From Cerioporus squamosus (lineage: Eukaryota > Basidiomycota > Agaricomycetes > Polyporales > Polyporaceae), in the NCBI GenBank assembly GCA_022592435.1, contig JABYQS010000004.1, forward strand, positions 310,001 to 374,000: 64,000 nt of DNA, read 5' to 3'. This document shows, piece by piece, positions 1-12,900 of this stretch. How positions within the stretch are numbered: the stretch's first letter is position 1; each line of letters opens with the position of its first letter. Below the pieces are notes generated by a model that saw nothing but the letters and a program-made list of their open reading frames with translations, was not told the origin of the DNA and did no database searches. The translations under genes were made by a program, and so were the position numbers.

Positions 1-847
1 ACATAGAGGCAGAAGTGCCACGCCGCTTGACATGGACAGCTTGGGTGCCCGACGCAACCGTATACGTCTATAATGATTGTCATGTCATGATCCAACTTCC
101 GGTAGATCATATGCCGGAGCGGACGCTCACCTCTCCACACGAGTAGCCTAGAACAAGGCAAGCACGAAGCTTAATCTGAGCGTTGTGCAGAACCTTGTGT
201 GTGTGGCCTGATGTGATGCGATACGTTCCGCCGACCTCAGGCGCAAGGGAGCGTGGCAGGCGAGTTATGTCGTCCCGAACGCTGGAACGCCAATTCGTCG
301 AGAGTCGCTCGATCCAACGCGAGTTCAAGTTGGGCAAATATCTAGTCCCTGCTATAACGGGATGGTATCCATGTGGAGGACTGCAGACACAACGGGATTG
401 TGTAGGCCATATAGGAACGAGACGAGTTTGCACCGGGAGCAAGTACTGCAAGTCACTGGCAGGACTATTTACATGCCAGTGGTTTCGAGAGACCGTATCC
501 TGATTCCCACGGTCCAGTCTGACCAAGAAAGCCGCCCGGAAGGTAGCCACCCATGCCGAGTCGGACAGCTGTGTCTGTGCATCTCATCCTCCTACTCCTC
601 GTAGTGCTGTCCTGTGTCCCTCTTGCCGTACCCTGATCTGAGCCTCAGGTGAGCACAGTTCCTCCTTTCAATGCCAGCGATGACGCAGAGTGGAAGCGTA
701 TGCTCGACCTGCAAAAATGTTACCGCGGGGTTGAGGAGACGACTCTCAATGTTCTAGATACTGCTGAGGCTTTCACATCTAATATGCACGTGTCACCGTG
801 CGCTACGAAGCTGGTACTGACGCAGCCCTGTGCAGTTGCGACGCGTC
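1..847. other. no assignable gene, upstream of SSU72
   Basis: Open frames occur on both strands but none shows a recognisable family or a convincing exon chain. The last part must contain the promoter of SSU72. I see no clear TATA box. Confidence 0.4.
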
Positions 848-2069
848 ATGGATCCGAGAAGAGCGCGAGACCCCCGACTGGCCCGACAAGACCCTCGCCT
901 GCAGCATCAGCGGTCCCATTCTAACACGCCTTCGGGACCACCACAACAGCAAGGCCTTCCTCATCAAGGTAACCCTCATCAAGCACTTCCTCCCCAAGGT
1001 CTCCCTCACCAGGCACCTCCGTTCCAAGCACCGCCTGGTCTGCAGGCATCCACGTCCCAAGGTTACCCTCCACCCGTTCCTCAGAACTATCCGCCGTATC
1101 CTACTGCTACGCCACCGCAGTTCCCGGCCCACGACGTTTCTAACCAGCAGCTCGCTCAAGAGGCTCAGGGCGCATCGAACCTACCACACGATCAACCGTC
1201 AGGGTACAAGCCGCGTCCGCTGTTCTGCGTAGTATGTGCGAGTAACCAGGTGCGTCTCCCTCACCCTCGCGCGTGCCCTCAACGTGCCGACGTGTCTTCA
1301 GAACCGGTCCATGGAGGGACACTATGTCTTGGCGTGAGTGCGTCTTTGCTGGGTTGCTCTGTGGCTGGATCGCGAACGTGCGTTACTTGGCAGTAAGGCG
1401 GGGTTTCGCGTGTGCTCGTCCGGGACCGGTTCCGCAGTGCGATTGCCCGGCCCCGCGATTGATAAGCCAAACATCTACCCATTCGGTACGCCATATAATG
1501 ACATCTATGAAGAGCTGCAAGCGCAAGATGCTCGACTGTGAGTGCGACTCGCATGCGTGTTGTCGGAGACACTTACCTCGGCGTGTGCAGGTACACTGCC
1601 AATGGTCTTTTGCAGATGATTGACAGAAATAGGCGGATAAAGCTCGCTCCAGAGCGATGGCAGGAGTCAAAGACTATTGCTGATATCGTCATAACATGCG
1701 AGGAGAGGTGTTTTGACGCGGTGTGTGATGGTGAGTGCCCACGAGGCCTGTCCGTACGGCCTGACTGAACTCGGCTTCAGACCTACTCACGAGGGGCGGC
1801 GACTTCAATAAGCCAGTCCACATAATCAACATAGAGATCAAGGACAATCACGAGGAAGCACACATCGCGGGGAAGGCGATGATCGATCTCGCTACAGCGG
1901 TAAGTGCTATCGTTAATGAACGGCGCCTGCGTGCATTATGCATTGAACGCTCATACGCTACGTCTAGATCGAGAACGCGAAAGACATCGACGAAGAGATT
2001 AACGGCATCCTCCAGGCACACCAGGAGAAGCACCCGCACAGTATCCTACACGCGGTTGCGTACTACTAA
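848..2069 (+). CDS. SSU72: RNA polymerase II CTD phosphatase SSU72
   Basis: Six exons join in frame: 848-1249, 1302-1333, 1394-1537, 1591-1730, 1781-1899 and 1968-2069, giving 312 aa. SSU72 removes phosphate from Ser5/Ser7 of the RNA polymerase II CTD inside the cleavage and polyadenylation machinery. The CX5R active-site loop (C-ASNQN-R) starts at Cys130 and is split by intron 1. Further family landmarks follow: [11 protein letters not shown], the FGTPY segment, [14 protein letters not shown], the [14 protein letters not shown] block and the [15 protein letters not shown] block. Start: the ATG gives [13 protein letters not shown], a start I recall for fungal homologues; an upstream open stretch has no better ATG. 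Odd: about 125 Pro/Gln-rich residues with repeated PHQ and PQG units precede the catalytic domain, whereas yeast Ssu72 is about 206 aa in total. The family call is very secure. Confidence 0.95.
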
Positions 2070-2831
2070 TCCTACTCCCACATGTACCTTCAAGCTGCAT
2101 GTTGTACGTTCTTGTTCGGTTAGTCTGTTCCCATGCCCGTCTGTTCGCATGTATCACTACTGGTTCCGTTCCTTCCACCTTGTAGTCTTGCTAGGCTTGC
2201 TATCATATATGCTTTTGTGCCTGCAACTGTTCGCGATTGCGCAATCGTTGGCTCGGAGTGAGCAGATTGATACGCCTTTGTGGTCTGCATCTTCTAGTGG
2301 CTCAGCATACCATTTGGCAGATTATCTAGCCTCATCGACGGCCAGTGCGTGGGACGAATGTCGACATTGTTTCCGAATCCGCGAAGTCCTGTGCTCGAGG
2401 TTTGTCAATAAGTGCCTGTACGCTCCTGTTCTCCTGATATGTTGCAGGCGGTCCTGTGTCCTGAGTCGTTGCGCTTGCTCTATAGCTTCTGGTGCACGCG
2501 TCTTATTAGCGTAATGAAACGCGTTAGATCGGTCCCGTGACCGCGTCAGGTATTACGGGCGATCTTCGCACATGCCGCACTCCTTCCGACATTCCGCCCG
2601 CGAGGTTCAACTCTTTCCTGCGCTCTCCTCAAGCTTTACCCAAGGCCGTTAGGAGAGTACAGGATCACGATAACCCCACATCGCTCATCACGCGAGTTTG
2701 CTAGACCATCCATTGAGCGTGTGAACCGAAGACGCGATTATCACACACCTCGGTGTCATGTCTGTGCAATTCCCTGCCAGTCTCGCCCAAGTCTCACCCA
2801 AGAGCGTTCCCCCGACCGAGCAGGATGGGGC
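2070..2831. other. intergenic, SSU72 3' side and peroxiredoxin promoter
   Basis: The stretch is pyrimidine rich after the SSU72 stop. No coding segment is recognised. Confidence 0.5.
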
Positions 2832-2838
2832 TATATAA
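2832..2838 (+). promoter_or_regulatory. TATA box of the peroxiredoxin gene
   Basis: A TATATAA motif lies 104 bp before the peroxiredoxin ATG. Few promoters in this window have one this clear, which would suit an inducible or highly expressed antioxidant gene. That last point is inference. Confidence 0.6.
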
Positions 2839-2941
2839 GGTTGCGTCATGGACAAGGATGGGAACGATCCCCTATCGCACTTGCACTCCCCGCTCACCTC
2901 CCCGGACACCTCACACCGCTGATCACTAGTCACTAGTCGCA

Positions 2942-4106
2942 ATGGGACTTCGTCTTGGAGACATCGCACCCGATTTCGAGGCGCAGACCACGAAGGGCCC
3001 GATCAAGTTCCACGAGTGGATTGGGAACAACTGGGTGAGTGCGACTGGCTCGTGCATGGAGATGGGCGATGCTGAACGCGGTGGGGGGACTCTGGCAGGC
3101 TATCCTCTTCTCGCACCCGGGTGACTTCACCCCTGTGTGCACGACCGAGCTTGCCGAAGTCGCGCGGAGGTACGTCCAGGCGCTCCTCTTGTGCTCGGAC
3201 CGGGCGATTCAACTGCATCTGCGACGATCTGCAGGGCACCTGACTTCGAGAAGCGCGGCGTGAAGCTCATCGGTCTCTCCGCGAACGGCCTCGAGGACCA
3301 CGAGCGGTGGGTGAAGGACATCAACGACTATGGCAGCAAGTTCGGACCCACGGACGTCCAGTACCCGATCGTGAGTCTTCTCTCTAGTTGCATCTGCCGT
3401 TGGAGGCCACTGGGCGAGGCTGATCGTGCGGTACCTGTATAGATCGCCGACGAAGACCGGAAGATCTCTACCCTCTACGACATGCTGGACTACCAGGATG
3501 CGACGAACCGTGACAACAAGGGCCTTCCCTTCACCGTAAGTGTTGTATTCAAAGCTTTATGCATCGAGAGGGCAGGGACGAGCGGGTCCCTGGTACCTGC
3601 AAACTGGCTTGTTCGGTCACGAACGGAATGTTGATCGCATCTATGTCTGTACACAGATCCGCACCGTCTTCATCATCGACCCCAAGAAGGTCATTCGTCT
3701 GACGCTCTCCTACCCTGCGTCTACGGGCCGCAACTTCGACGAGATCCTCCGGTATGTGAAACGGCTACACATGGAGGTTTCACTAGCTGACTGACTGCGA
3801 TCTAGTGTCGTTGACTGTATGTATTGCCCGGAGCTATTCATATTTTCAGATGATAGGCTAACAGGCGTTCGCCAAAATAGCTCTCCAGATCGGTGACAAG
3901 TACCGTGTCACCACTCCCGTCAACTGGAAGAAGGGCGACGATGTCATCGTCCACCCTTCGGTGTCGAACGAGGAGGCGAAGACGCTCTTCCCTGACTTCA
4001 CGATCCACAAGGTACAGTCTGCCCAAGGTTTGCGTTCCAAGAGTGAAACGAAGCTGACGTGGTTTCGCAGCCGTACCTGAGGACTACCCCTCTCAAGGTA
4101 GATTAG
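2942..4106 (+). CDS. 1-Cys peroxiredoxin (PRDX6 family)
   Basis: Eight exons: 2942-3034, 3099-3169, 3235-3370, 3443-3535, 3657-3751, 3806-3816, 3881-4011 and 4071-4106, giving 221 aa, the usual PRDX6 length. The protein reduces hydrogen and organic peroxides. The peroxidatic cysteine is Cys45 in the [12 protein letters not shown] motif. No resolving cysteine is seen in the C-terminal part, and the [12 protein letters not shown] motif of the 1-Cys class is present. Exon 6 is only 11 nt; together with the TAG acceptor before 3881 it restores RVVDSLQIGDKY, which matches the family. A TATA box precedes the gene. Family confidence is very high; the exact borders of the micro-exon are inferred from phase and homology. 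Confidence 0.94.
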
Positions 4107-4998
4107 GCGGCGACTTCGTGCACCAGTGACCGGAACGGATGGGATGGGAACAGAAGAAGGCGTATTGAAGCGAACCTGTGTATTATCGTGTTGAGTATGA
4201 AAGCTGTATACCACCATCAATATCGCCCGCCAAAGTCGTGGGGTAATTCTATCTGGAGATTGTCGTCTCTCGTATGCAAAGGACTGAACGGCACTGGGAG
4301 GTTGTAGCTCTGTAGTGGGCTTGTGGACCTGCCTCTCAGAAATCAGGAGGAACCTTGTCAATGTAGCGATGCTTCATTGCGGTGTTGATGAGGAAGAAGC
4401 TCAATCCATGCCCCTGGGGCCTGCGGACCTCTCGGCCCTCGGACTTTCCTGCCGTGAGTTTCATAGCACAGATAGACCGGGGCTCACGAGTTTCAGCCTA
4501 CAAGGACGAGAGGAAGCACCCACTGTACGTACCACATCGGAATTCGCGTCAGACACTCCCTGGAGTTCCAGCATGCATTAGAACAATGCCACAATTTGTC
4601 GCGCGCACAGTAGTGATCCTCGAGGTTGCAATGCAGAATGCAGCTAGACGATTGCTGGGGAGGCAGGGGTTGTACTGTCGTAGGGTTGTTCCGTCGTCTA
4701 CTGCGACACTGGTACTGAGGCCCGCGAAGTACTTAGACTCAGAGCTTTCCCTGTTGGGCTCGTGGCTGAGCAGATCATCAGCGTTTGCATTGTGTATGAA
4801 ACAGGTCCCCAAGAGATTTGAAAGAGCAGATTAGAGCGCATGCAAGAAGGACGGGGGTCTTTGCACCGGACGAGAACAGGGACATCGTCGCAGTTGAGCA
4901 AGAGACGAACTGGTTACTGGCCATCGGCAGCTTTGTGGCCCTCATTCCACGAGGGCAGCGCGCGCTAAGGGGATCTAGTTTCCAGATTGAGTGTGTTC
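4107..4998. other. intergenic, no gene seen
   Basis: Short open frames overlap on both strands without family resemblance or consistent splice phases. Confidence 0.5.
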
Positions 4999-5052
4999 CA
5001 CGTGGGGCACACGCGAAGACGCGGTCCTCAACCACGTGCATGGCTCCACGTG
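4999..5052. promoter_or_regulatory. three CACGTG E-boxes before the proteasome alpha-2 gene
   Basis: Perfect CACGTG palindromes occur at 4999-5004, 5033-5038 and 5047-5052, between 157 and 104 bp before the ATG at 5156. CACGTG is the classic site for bHLH regulators. A role in proteasome gene control is inference. Confidence 0.5.
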
Positions 5053-5155
5053 GTATTCTGGACGCGCGTTCAGGCATTACGCGTCGACAGCTCGGTTGGC
5101 GGTCTCAGCTCTCTCCTCCATCCGTCCATCTCCTCCTCGTCTCCGACTGATCCAC

Positions 5156-6205
5156 ATGGCCACTGCAGACGGCGGCGCATACAGGTACGCTCTCCCCGCT
5201 CTAGCCCAGATCTTCTTCCTGACAAGTCGTGCGCGTTTGGCCTGTAGCTACTCCCTCACCGTCTTCTCTCCGAGCGGGAAGCTCGTGCAGATAGAACACG
5301 CTCTTGCGGCCGTCTCCTCAGGAACGACAAGTCTGGGTATCAAGGGTACGCCACTGGCACGTCTTCTGTGGCTCATCGCAGCTGCTGAGACCGCGAAACA
5401 GCATCGAATGGCATCGTCATTGCAACCGAGAAGAAGTCCTCGTCCATCCTCATAGACGACACTATGATCGACAAGGTGTCCGTCATTTGTCCCAACATTG
5501 GCATTGTGTATTCTGGCATGGGTCCCGACTTCCGTGTGCTCGTCGCGAAGGCAAGGAAGAGCGCGCAGGCGTATTGGAAGATCTATGGCGAATACCCACC
5601 AACAAAGGTGCTCACGCAGGAGATTGCGACCATCATGCAGCAGGCCACTCAGTCCGGGTACGTCGTGATGTGCCTATTGCGGATGAAGGTCCTTCGCCGC
5701 CTCCAGAGGCTCGATGTTCATGCAATTTGAAACAGTGGTGTACGGCCATACGGCGTATCTCTGTTGGTGGCGGGGTGGGATATCACGCGTGGACCAAGCC
5801 TATACCAAGTCGACCCCTCGGGCTCGTACTGGGCATGGAAGGCGAGTGCGATTGGCAAGAACATGGTGAATGCGAAGACGTTCCTGGAAAAGCGGTGTGT
5901 CCTATCCGCCTTACGTCCTGTGTGGTACATTGGAAACTGACTGGGGCTCCTTCGCCTTCAACCTTGCACACACGTATCATAGGTACAACGACGACATCAG
6001 CCTCGAAGACGCGATCCACACGGCTCTGCTCACGCTCAAGGAGGGTTTCGAAGGGCATATGACGGAGAAGACGATCGAAATAGGCGTCATCACCATCCCC
6101 AGCGAGGCCGACCTGGCCGCAGGCAAGATTGAGGGCACCGGCAGGGTAAAACCTACGTTCCGGAAACTGACGGAGGAGGAAGTGCGAGATTACCTCGCGA
6201 TGTGA
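5156..6205 (+). CDS. PSMA2: 20S proteasome subunit alpha type-2
   Basis: Five exons: 5156-5184, 5248-5345, 5402-5657, 5736-5894 and 5983-6205, giving 254 aa, the size of yeast Pre8 and human PSMA2. It is a structural subunit of the outer alpha ring, so no N-terminal catalytic threonine is expected. The alpha signature is clear: [20 protein letters not shown], then [19 protein letters not shown], the [15 protein letters not shown] block, [13 protein letters not shown] and KTFLEKR. The C-terminal region ends [13 protein letters not shown]. The start is fixed by [14 protein letters not shown] after joining the 29-nt first exon. Three E-boxes precede it. Family assignment is essentially certain. 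Confidence 0.96.
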
Positions 6206-7438
6206 CGGACTACTCGCTTGTATTTGCTGTGCGTTGTAAGTTACGGAATGTGGGACGAGCCTTTTTGACCTGGAAGTTTCGTCGATGTCTGCGATTTGCC
6301 TCAAAAGGACGGTATGATGTTCACTTGGCCACCAGTTACAGAGTGCCACGCTGATCGTCAGCAATGCATGGCGGTGGACGTGGGGAACAGCCCCGTCAGT
6401 CGCGTCTCTTGTCCGACGAGGTCGATACGCACCTCAGTGATCGAACTCGGAATGGCAGGGAGACTCGTGCCTCGAATTACCTCAGAAACCCGGGTATGAC
6501 GCTGGCTTATACTTACGACGTAGTTCTCGGGCGGTCGTCACGGGGCGTGGATTACGGGTCTCACATTTGCGTCTAGCCACACCCGCGGCCAGGATCGCCG
6601 TGTATCGGGCATTGCCTAGTCCCGTGCGTCTTCCTTGCACCCACAACGCCGCTGATTAGGTTCTCACGTTACCAGCTTACAGGAATGCCCGTCCTCGCAG
6701 GATCATGGTGGCGAGCTTCTTTGCACCGCGCTTGTTTTAGTAACTGTTTAGCGTTCGCGTGTATGGGCGTCGGGCGGTCCCGCCCTGGCATCATCTGTAC
6801 ATCAGCACAGCGTCTACACCGCGCCATCGTTGCATCTCCGTCGTGCAAACCTCAGCCATGGTCACGAAACGTTTTCGCTGCGGTTTGTCCTTCCCACCGA
6901 TTCGGCTCTCCTTGAGACCCACTGATAATCATCCCAGGTGCACTCTGATCCCCGCCCGCGCTGCAGTGCGGTCACGCTAGCCAGCTATACTTACCATATC
7001 TCCGATCTCCTGGCGAAATACATCGCATGAGCCAGCTTCCGTAATGTGTCATAGAATCCCGACCACGGCGGCACAGCTCTCTTCGACGGCCCCCCGGGCG
7101 GTCTCGTCGACGTCCAAATTCGGAGAGCCTTCGCCTCTCGTCGCCTGCGATGAAAATCATCTTACGTCGTGTGCTACACAGGCACATGCGCCTCCGTCAT
7201 TCGGAAGACGACGACTTGCTGCGTTCGTCCACTCGTCCTATAACAAGCTTGGCAGGTGCTGCCAACAACGGAACTGGGATGTCCTATAAATCCTTGCCCG
7301 CCTACCCCGCTCTCCCCCAGTCTCCTCCCCATTCCATCTCCAGTCCCAGATCCCGTCATCTGTTGGGTGTCTCGCTCCTCCCGGTCTCTGTCGTTTCCCC
7401 ACGTCGCTCGTAAGACCCGTTCGCTAATTCCGCCCATA
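6206..7438. other. intergenic, long promoter region of the Zn2Cys6 gene
   Basis: No coding segment is recognised in about 1.2 kb. A long upstream region would be usual for a regulator gene. Confidence 0.5.
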
Positions 7439-8507
7439 ATGTCCAACAACTCCGGGAACAATTCCTGTGAGTGTCTGAGAAACCTTTGCCTACTAAGTCT
7501 GGAATTGGTACTCACCAATGTCTGATCCTTGCCAGCGTCGGGTCGCGCCCCGCCTCCCTTCGATCCCAGCCTGCTCCAGCCCATCGTCAGAAGCAAACGT
7601 ACACCCATTGCATGCACGGAGTGCCGTAGGCGTCAAGTCAAGGTGCGCACGGAGCGCGGTGGCTCACCGCCACCGATCCGCTATTTATGATTGACTGACA
7701 TACGAAATATGCTTCTAGTGCTCTGGCACAACGCCCCGCTGCGAGCGCTGCCATAAGAAGGGTATCGAGTGCACGTACATGCCCCTCAGCGAACAGCGCG
7801 GAGGGACGGGCGGGTCTATCTCCCGTTCCGGCACACCTGTGGCACCGATGCATGGTGGCTCGGGCCACTCCCACTCGCACGGCTCGAGCCGTCTGGCGCA
7901 AAGCTCGGGGGGATGGCAGACCGGCGGCCAAGGATACCCTGCTGGGACGGGGTACCCTACGCCGCAGGGCTGGCAAGAACCCCAGTACACTGGCAGTCAG
8001 GGTAGCCAGTCTAACCAGGCATACGCGGGGGTTCCTATGGCGTATCAGCAGGGCTTCGACCAGCAGACGGCCTTCGCTCAAGCAAGCACTCAAGGCGGAG
8101 CGGACCTGTACGCCCAAAGCTATGCCCAGCAGGGATACCCGAGCGGGACCACGTACAGCGGCTATGGGCAAACAGTGCAGTCCGCGACGGACCCCAGGTA
8201 CGCGTACCAGGCTGCACAGATGATGGCTGGAAACCAGCAGAGGTAAGCATGTGCGTGTCTGGTGCTCGAACGGACCATACTGATGCAGCGGCCGCCGTCC
8301 GTCAGCGTCGCATACGCAGGCCAGTACGCCCAGCAGCAGGTGTACTTCGACCCGACGACCGGCCAGATGATCCCTGCCGACATGGCCGCACAATGGGCCG
8401 ACAACACTGTATGTGATTTGATTGAGGCGTATCCCCGTTTGGCCCAGGGCTCACCGGACACGCAGACCCCCGGCTTCCAAGGTCAACACTATCCTGGACC
8501 GAACTAA
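7439..8507 (+). CDS. Zn2Cys6 zinc-cluster DNA-binding protein
   Basis: Five exons: 7439-7466, 7536-7642, 7719-8242, 8306-8408 and 8448-8507, giving 273 aa. The zinc-cluster motif is complete, with six cysteines in a C-x2-C-x6-C-x6-C-x2-C-x6-C pattern (TPIACTECRRRQVKCSGTTP, then RCERCHKKGIECTY), split by intron 2 between K and C. It should bind DNA in the nucleus through two zinc ions. After the cluster come only Gly/Ser/Gln/Tyr-rich stretches. There is no fungal-specific middle homology domain and no obvious coiled-coil dimerisation region, so the protein is short for this class (often 500-1000 aa). It could be a genuinely small regulator or use another dimerisation mode. Targets cannot be inferred from the neighbours. 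Confidence 0.88.
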
Positions 8508-9955
8508 TGGACATACTATAGTATATTTCGTATCACGCTGTGGACCTTCGATATTCTCTTTCTGAACATGCTCATCTTTGCCTATCATCCGTACTCTAGA
8601 CACATCTTCGCTTTCTGCCTTGTAGCATATTTATAAAGTGTCCGAACTCTGGCTCATCGCAGTGTATCTTTCTATGGTCCCGTCGAAACCAGGCTCCCGC
8701 CTCGCTGTAGCATACCACGTCCCCACGACTCCTCCATATGCCCACCGCTCTTCTTTCTGCGACTTCTTCTTCTTCTATGTATCTATAGACACGTTCCTAC
8801 AACGTTATCGTATTCAGTGCACACAGTGACACATGCTGGACCGAACAACGCGCTCCACTCTTCTCCGCGTATGGCCGAGTCGGGCACTCACCGTCAGTCG
8901 AGGTGCGCTCATCGAGAACAAGAAGCCTCAGAACACTGCATGGAAGCAGGATCGGGCTCAAGTCAGATTGCCGAGCAATCGGGGTGTGGTCCTCGGTCGT
9001 TGCCAGCGACTGGCGAAACCTCAGGCTGTGTCGGGCACATGGACGGCCCTCGCTGTGCTCCGTGGCTGCGCCGGTTAAGGTGCAGAATACAAGGTCGGTG
9101 TGGATATAGATGGGTGCGAGCATGCGCCACGGGTGGTCGAGATTGAAGGCGCGTCGGGATGAGATGGCATGGCTGGTGTGCGTTCACGGTACTGTTGGAT
9201 GGCATTTGCGTGGGTACGGCGGCCACAGTCGGGCACAGTAAGAGTCTGTGTGTGTTGGCGAGGTTATAGCCATGCCGGCCTCAGGTTGAGGCTCGAGCAG
9301 GACGGGCAGTGGAGAGGTGATGTGATGATGAACAGTGGATGATGTTCAATCTTGTTCCCAGCGCTGCCCGGGACCATTGGGAGCGATCTGCGAGCGAGCG
9401 TTGCGTTGTCGAGGCAAATTGACGCAGCTTGGTCCGCCAAAATCCGTAGCATCGGCGAAGTTGTATAGCTCAGCTCACCATCGACATTGTCCGTAGCATG
9501 CTCGCTTCCCAGCTTCATAGCTCCGTCGACCGCTGCCTTCGAGATGATTGCCCCGCAGTCAATCAGTGACGGCGCCACGATGAGACCGATTGGCCGCGGT
9601 CAAAGAGAAGGTCGTCCGTGGGGTTCAGTCCGCAGCGTAGAAGACGATGAGAGAAGACAGCGGCGGTGGGAACTCGAGCTGGGACCTCCCCGTCAATGAG
9701 AGAGGTGTGATGTGCCCTGACCGCTCACAGACCGGGGATGGGGGCTTGAGAGCGGGTGGTGGTGTCCGAGCAAGTCATGCCATTCGGCCAAGCGGCGAGA
9801 ACAAGAATAACGTAGGCGGGAAATTCTGCAAATTGAGGATTGACACGGAAACCACAATTGGCACCGGCACATGTTATCACGGTCCCGCGCACTAAGCAAT
9901 ATTCGTACACGTCTTTCTTACGGCGTCCGCACCCTCAAACATATCTGGATACAGC
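8508..9955. other. intergenic between convergent genes
   Basis: The stretch is AT richer just after 8508, consistent with 3' UTR. Several overlapping open frames show no recognisable product. Confidence 0.45.
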
Positions 9956-12900
9956 CTACAGCGGCCAGTCGAGCTTCTCGCCATAGTTCCAGTGGATGGC
10001 CTTGACCGAGGTGTACTCCTCCAAGGCATAGCTCCCCAGCTCGCGGCCTGTGCGCCCACAATTAGCGCCCGTTCCCGAAGATCACAGCCTTGCGTTAGGC
10101 AATCCCGCTGTTGCCTCGATGCCAACAGCGGCAACGGTTCTGCCATAGCATCCGGCGCAGAGAAAGAAATCCAGAAATGGAAGCTTGCTCACCGATGCCA
10201 CTCTGCTTCTTGCCGCCGAAGGGCACGTTGTTGTTGAGCAAGTTGTACTGGTTCACCCAGACCTATATGAAGATCACCAGCAGTCAGTCACAAGTCGATG
10301 CGATGGTTGACGAGCACCAAAATCGCGGTTACGAGCATATCGGCGGTGCGCGGTCAATGCTCGGAGCACTGCGTTGCAGCGCGACATCATGCAGAGCGTA
10401 CGATTTGCAAATCGGGGAGAGCCTGTGTCTGCTGGGCTGGACGCTCTTGCCGGCATGCCAGACACGATCAGAAACAAATGGTACTCACCGTACCCGCTTC
10501 AAGTGCCTGTGAGACACGCATACACTGGCTGGCGTCGTCTGTGCAAATCGCAATCAGTCAAAATGTCCATGTCATCGGCGGAGGCGGGGTACGAGGGTCA
10601 AAGTCCTCGTCGCATCATCAAATTCGCCGAGGCCCCAAGCCACATTGTCTCGAAGCATCCCTCGGGACTGCACGACGGCTTCGCACCCCCGTCGGTGGGG
10701 TTTCCGCCGATGGATACTTGTCGATGCGCCTTCACCGGCGCCCGAAAAGCGCGGAGCGGGCATAACGATGCGGAAGGCAAGGGGAAGTGAAACATACTGG
10801 AGTGCAGGCCAGCTCCAAGCCCGTAGCTCGTATCATTCGCCAGCTCGATGGCCTCATCCTCAGTGCTGAACTTCGCTACGGCAAGCACGGGCCCGAAGAT
10901 CTCGTCCCTGACCTATGTCCGCAGTATGCGGGCCATCAGTGCTATTGATCAGTCATCATGTACACGAGAGACGGTCGTGCAGACTCACGATCTTCATGTC
11001 GGGTTTCACATCGACGAAGACTGGCGTTGCGCGGTTAGTCTCTCGAGAGGGCATGTGCGAAAGGCACGGGGGCGCTTACTCGTAGGATCGACGTAGTATC
11101 CCTTTCCTGGACGTTTCTCTCCGCCGAGGATGCACTTGGCACCAGCTTGCTTGCCGGCATCAATGTAAGAGAATATTTTGTCGTACTGCATCTTGGAGAC
11201 CTGCGACGATGCGGGATGACGTTAGCATCACGAGACGAGCTGACCTACGCAGCAGAGCAGTATTGGGGAAAACTTACCACAGGACCACCACCGCTTGTCT
11301 CATCGAAGCCATCGCCGATCTTCAATTGTTTGAACTTCTCGACGACCAACTGAACAGGCACGATGGTGATCAATGGATGGCCGCATCACAGCAACAGGGC
11401 GGCCGCTGACCTGGATGAACTTGTCGTAGATCGTGTCCTGTACAAAGAGGCGTGACCCTGCAGTGCAGTCCTGGCCAGTGTTGTACAGGATACCAAGCCC
11501 GACCCAGTTCGCCGCTGAGAAGACCCAGTTGCGTCAGAGACATCACCTGGAAGAAAGAAGCGACGAGACAAACTCACCCTGGTCCAGGTCCGCCGATTCG
11601 AAGACGATCTGCGGCGACTTGCCACCAAGTTCCAGGCCGACCTATGCGCACAGTGTTTGCGTTCACCGTTCATCAGTGATCGTCACGATGTGAAGAGTGC
11701 ACTCACCTTCTTGAGGTTGCTCTTCGCCGCCGCCTCCATGATCTTGCGGCCGGTCACCGTACTGCCGGTGAAGGCGACCTTGTCGACATCCATGTGGGAC
11801 GAGAGCGCAGCGCCGCCCACCGAGCCCAGGGAGGGGATGGTGTTGACGACGCCAGGTGGGAACCTGCAGTAAGATCCAGCGGCATCGCACGGAAGGTGGG
11901 AGTGAGCAAAGGGCGCCCTGAGCGTGTTAGGGTGAAGCAGAACCATACCCGGCCTCGACGATGAGCTCCGAGAGTTTCTGTGGGGTCAACATATCAGCTA
12001 TATGTACACAAGGGTCGCTGGAAGAGAGGGCCGACGCCCCGAGAACACAGCCGAGGGTAACCGGAAGAGGCACAAGGTCCAAGGCCAGATGTTTGTCAAA
12101 ATGGAAGGCTGCAGCTGCTTCTCTCGGTGCGAAAAAATGCCAGCTGCCTGGACAGCTCGGACCGTGGTACAACAACTGCCGTCCACGTATGTGACGAGAC
12201 GTAAGAAGGCAGAAGGTCGACCCGTGTACGACACGGGAGGTATTGGCATGCGGCGAAGCTTCGGGAGGCACACCAACCCGCCACACGGCAAGCAAGCTTC
12301 AAGAGACCTACATGCTGCTTCAGGATGGAAACACCCGGGACATGAGATGCAGATCCATTCGACGAGGTGAACCGCGGCCGCGGCCGCGTAGGCACGGAAG
12401 TCGTACGCAGGTCATGTGTGGTAAATCTCGCATCCCAGGTGATCCCTTGCGAGGACCACGGACCATGTCATATGGTGACATCCCGCAGGCCATCCGCAAG
12501 CAGTGACGCCACATTTGCGTGGAGAAAGTGCAGTACTTGTCCATCTCGTCATGCACGGGGGGTTGGTAAGCGCAAGGCCAAGGATCGCTGGGCCCTGCGC
12601 CGGACGCCGCTCGTCACAAAGTCGAACCTCGCAATCGGCATATGACGCAACTCGCAAAAGTAGCGAACGAGAGATAAGGGAGCTCACCAAAGCAGTCAAC
12701 GGTGTGATTTCTGAGGGCTTCATGACGATCGTGCACCCGCAAGCAAGAGCAGGGGCGACTTTCCAGGACCTGTAATGCGGTCTCCATCAGAAGTTCGAGC
12801 GCATCCGTTTTGGGCGATCCATACCACATATTGATAGGATAGTTCCATGGGATGCTGCGTAGCGTATGGTTAACTTCCGGTAAACAGGTGTCGGAGCGAC

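Noticed and set aside
11978..12687. Open frames inside the 710-nt ALDH intron
   Set aside because: No family match, and the flanking ALDH exons join in perfect frame without them.
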